Source: an uncultured Bacilli bacterium | Lineage (GTDB): Bacteria > Bacillota_I > Bacilli_A > RF39 > UBA660 | DNA: 12,002 nt | Assembly: GCA_947593275.1 (NCBI GenBank) | Contig: CANQDN010000029.1 | Span: 1 to 12,002 of the forward strand | Direction of reading: 5' to 3' | Shown here: positions 11,538-12,002 of the stretch, piece by piece | How the letters are laid out: the number at the start of each line of letters is the position of its first letter | How positions within the stretch are numbered: position 1 is the first letter of the stretch | Notes under the pieces: model-generated | What the model was told of the DNA's origin: nothing | The model's input: the letters and a program-made list of their open reading frames with translations, nothing else | The model's database searches: none | Position numbers and translations under genes: made by a program

Positions 11538-12002
11538 ATGTACATGGAAAAAGGCCTAAAAGAGTTACATGAACTTTTAATAAAAGGGGAAGTAACTAGT
11601 AAAGATTTAATTAAAGAAAGTTTGGCTAAATCGCATGAAATAAAAGATAAATATAATGCTTTTGTAACAATTTGTGATGATGCAAAAGAGAGTTCTGTTA
11701 CTCCTGAATTAGTATCAGGTATTCCTTTTAGTGTTAAAGATAATTATTCTACTAAAGATGTTTTAACAACAGGTTCATCGAATACTTTAAATAATTATGT
11801 TCCTTTTTTTACAGCAACAGTTGTTCAGAATCTTTTTAATAAAGGGGCTATAATGGTTAATAAAACTGTAATGGATGAATTTGGAATGGGAGGAACTGGG
11901 ACAACTGGGCATACTGGGGAAGTATTAAATCCTTGGGATCCTAAGAGAATGTGTGCTGGTTCATCTGCGGGGTCAGCGTGTTCGGTTGCAACTGGCGTTG
12001 TT
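11538..12002 (+). CDS. gatA: Asp/Glu-tRNA amidotransferase subunit A, 5' part (runs off window)
   Basis: The first 155 residues of GatA, the glutaminase subunit that releases ammonia for tRNA-bound amidation. The sequence shows the amidase-signature start IPFSVKDN with the catalytic Lys, then LTTGSS, MDEFGMGGTG and AGSSAGSACSVATG with the cis-Ser. The nucleophilic Ser and the rest of the domain lie beyond the edge. The usual GGSSGGSA reads AGSSAGSA here, a mild variation. AAGGTGG, inside the gatC end, serves as SD. An ATG two codons on (11544) is a possible alternative start. gatB probably follows outside the window. Confidence 0.95.
   Translation, partial: MYMEKGLKELHELLIKGEVTSKDLIKESLAKSHEIKDKYNAFVTICDDAKESSVTPELVSGIPFSVKDNYSTKDVLTTGSSNTLNNYVPFFTATVVQNLFNKGAIMVNKTVMDEFGMGGTGTTGHTGEVLNPWDPKRMCAGSSAGSACSVATGVV

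Noticed and set aside
1..12002. CRISPR array, tRNA or rRNA genes
   Set aside because: No regularly spaced direct repeats and no cloverleaf or rRNA sequence were recognised on either strand.

Overview
The window is AT-rich and densely packed, with strong Gly-rich Shine-Dalgarno (SD) sites, short or overlapping intergenic gaps and Bacillus-like gene order. It reads as a low-GC Firmicute, most likely an uncultured Bacilli/Mollicutes-related gut lineage. The standard genetic code fits: every Trp is TGG and no gene needs TGA as sense. The lineage is inferred from composition and gene order; no rRNA or marker gene fixes it.

Left region (1-3704), accessory in character. It opens with the tail of a probable surface protein (3-104) and its terminator. 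Next is a PD-(D/E)XK Rpn-family nuclease gene (251-1192), followed by a stand-alone 80-residue copy of that nuclease's C-terminal domain (1253-1495). A SpoVB-like flippase gene lies on the minus strand (1514-2806), then a second, diverged Rpn gene, also on minus (2862-3704). Rpn proteins are known toxin-antitoxin anti-phage systems in which a separately translated C-terminal domain (RpnS) blocks the full-length nuclease (RpnL). Here the stand-alone copy begins exactly at the conserved internal Met of both long genes and differs from its parent by five four-residue repeat units. A perfect TTTGTCGAA (Spo0A-box-like) site lies upstream of each long rpn gene and nowhere else in the window.

Central region (3803-6736), stringent response. 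A promoter drives comN, rel (long RelA/SpoT homologue) and dtd, almost without gaps. Rel keeps its (p)ppGpp synthetase motifs, but the hydrolase HDxxED motif is changed to HExxNN. The order spoVB, comN, rel, dtd, [hisS position], aspS follows the Bacillus subtilis chromosome as I remember it, with several genes missing.

Right region (6729-12002), Asp/Asn translation operon. A promoter inside the dtd stop leads into a T-box riboswitch with a GAC (Asp) specifier and a TGGC sequence matching the GCCA end of tRNA-Asp. It controls a 250-residue HisRS-like protein that has lost the catalytic motifs, an unknown 264-residue protein, an archaeal-type AspRS, AsnRS, GatC and the start of GatA. The conserved part of this operon charges Asp and Asn and makes the amidotransferase that completes Gln-tRNA and/or Asn-tRNA. 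The two unknown proteins at its head are the unexplained part.
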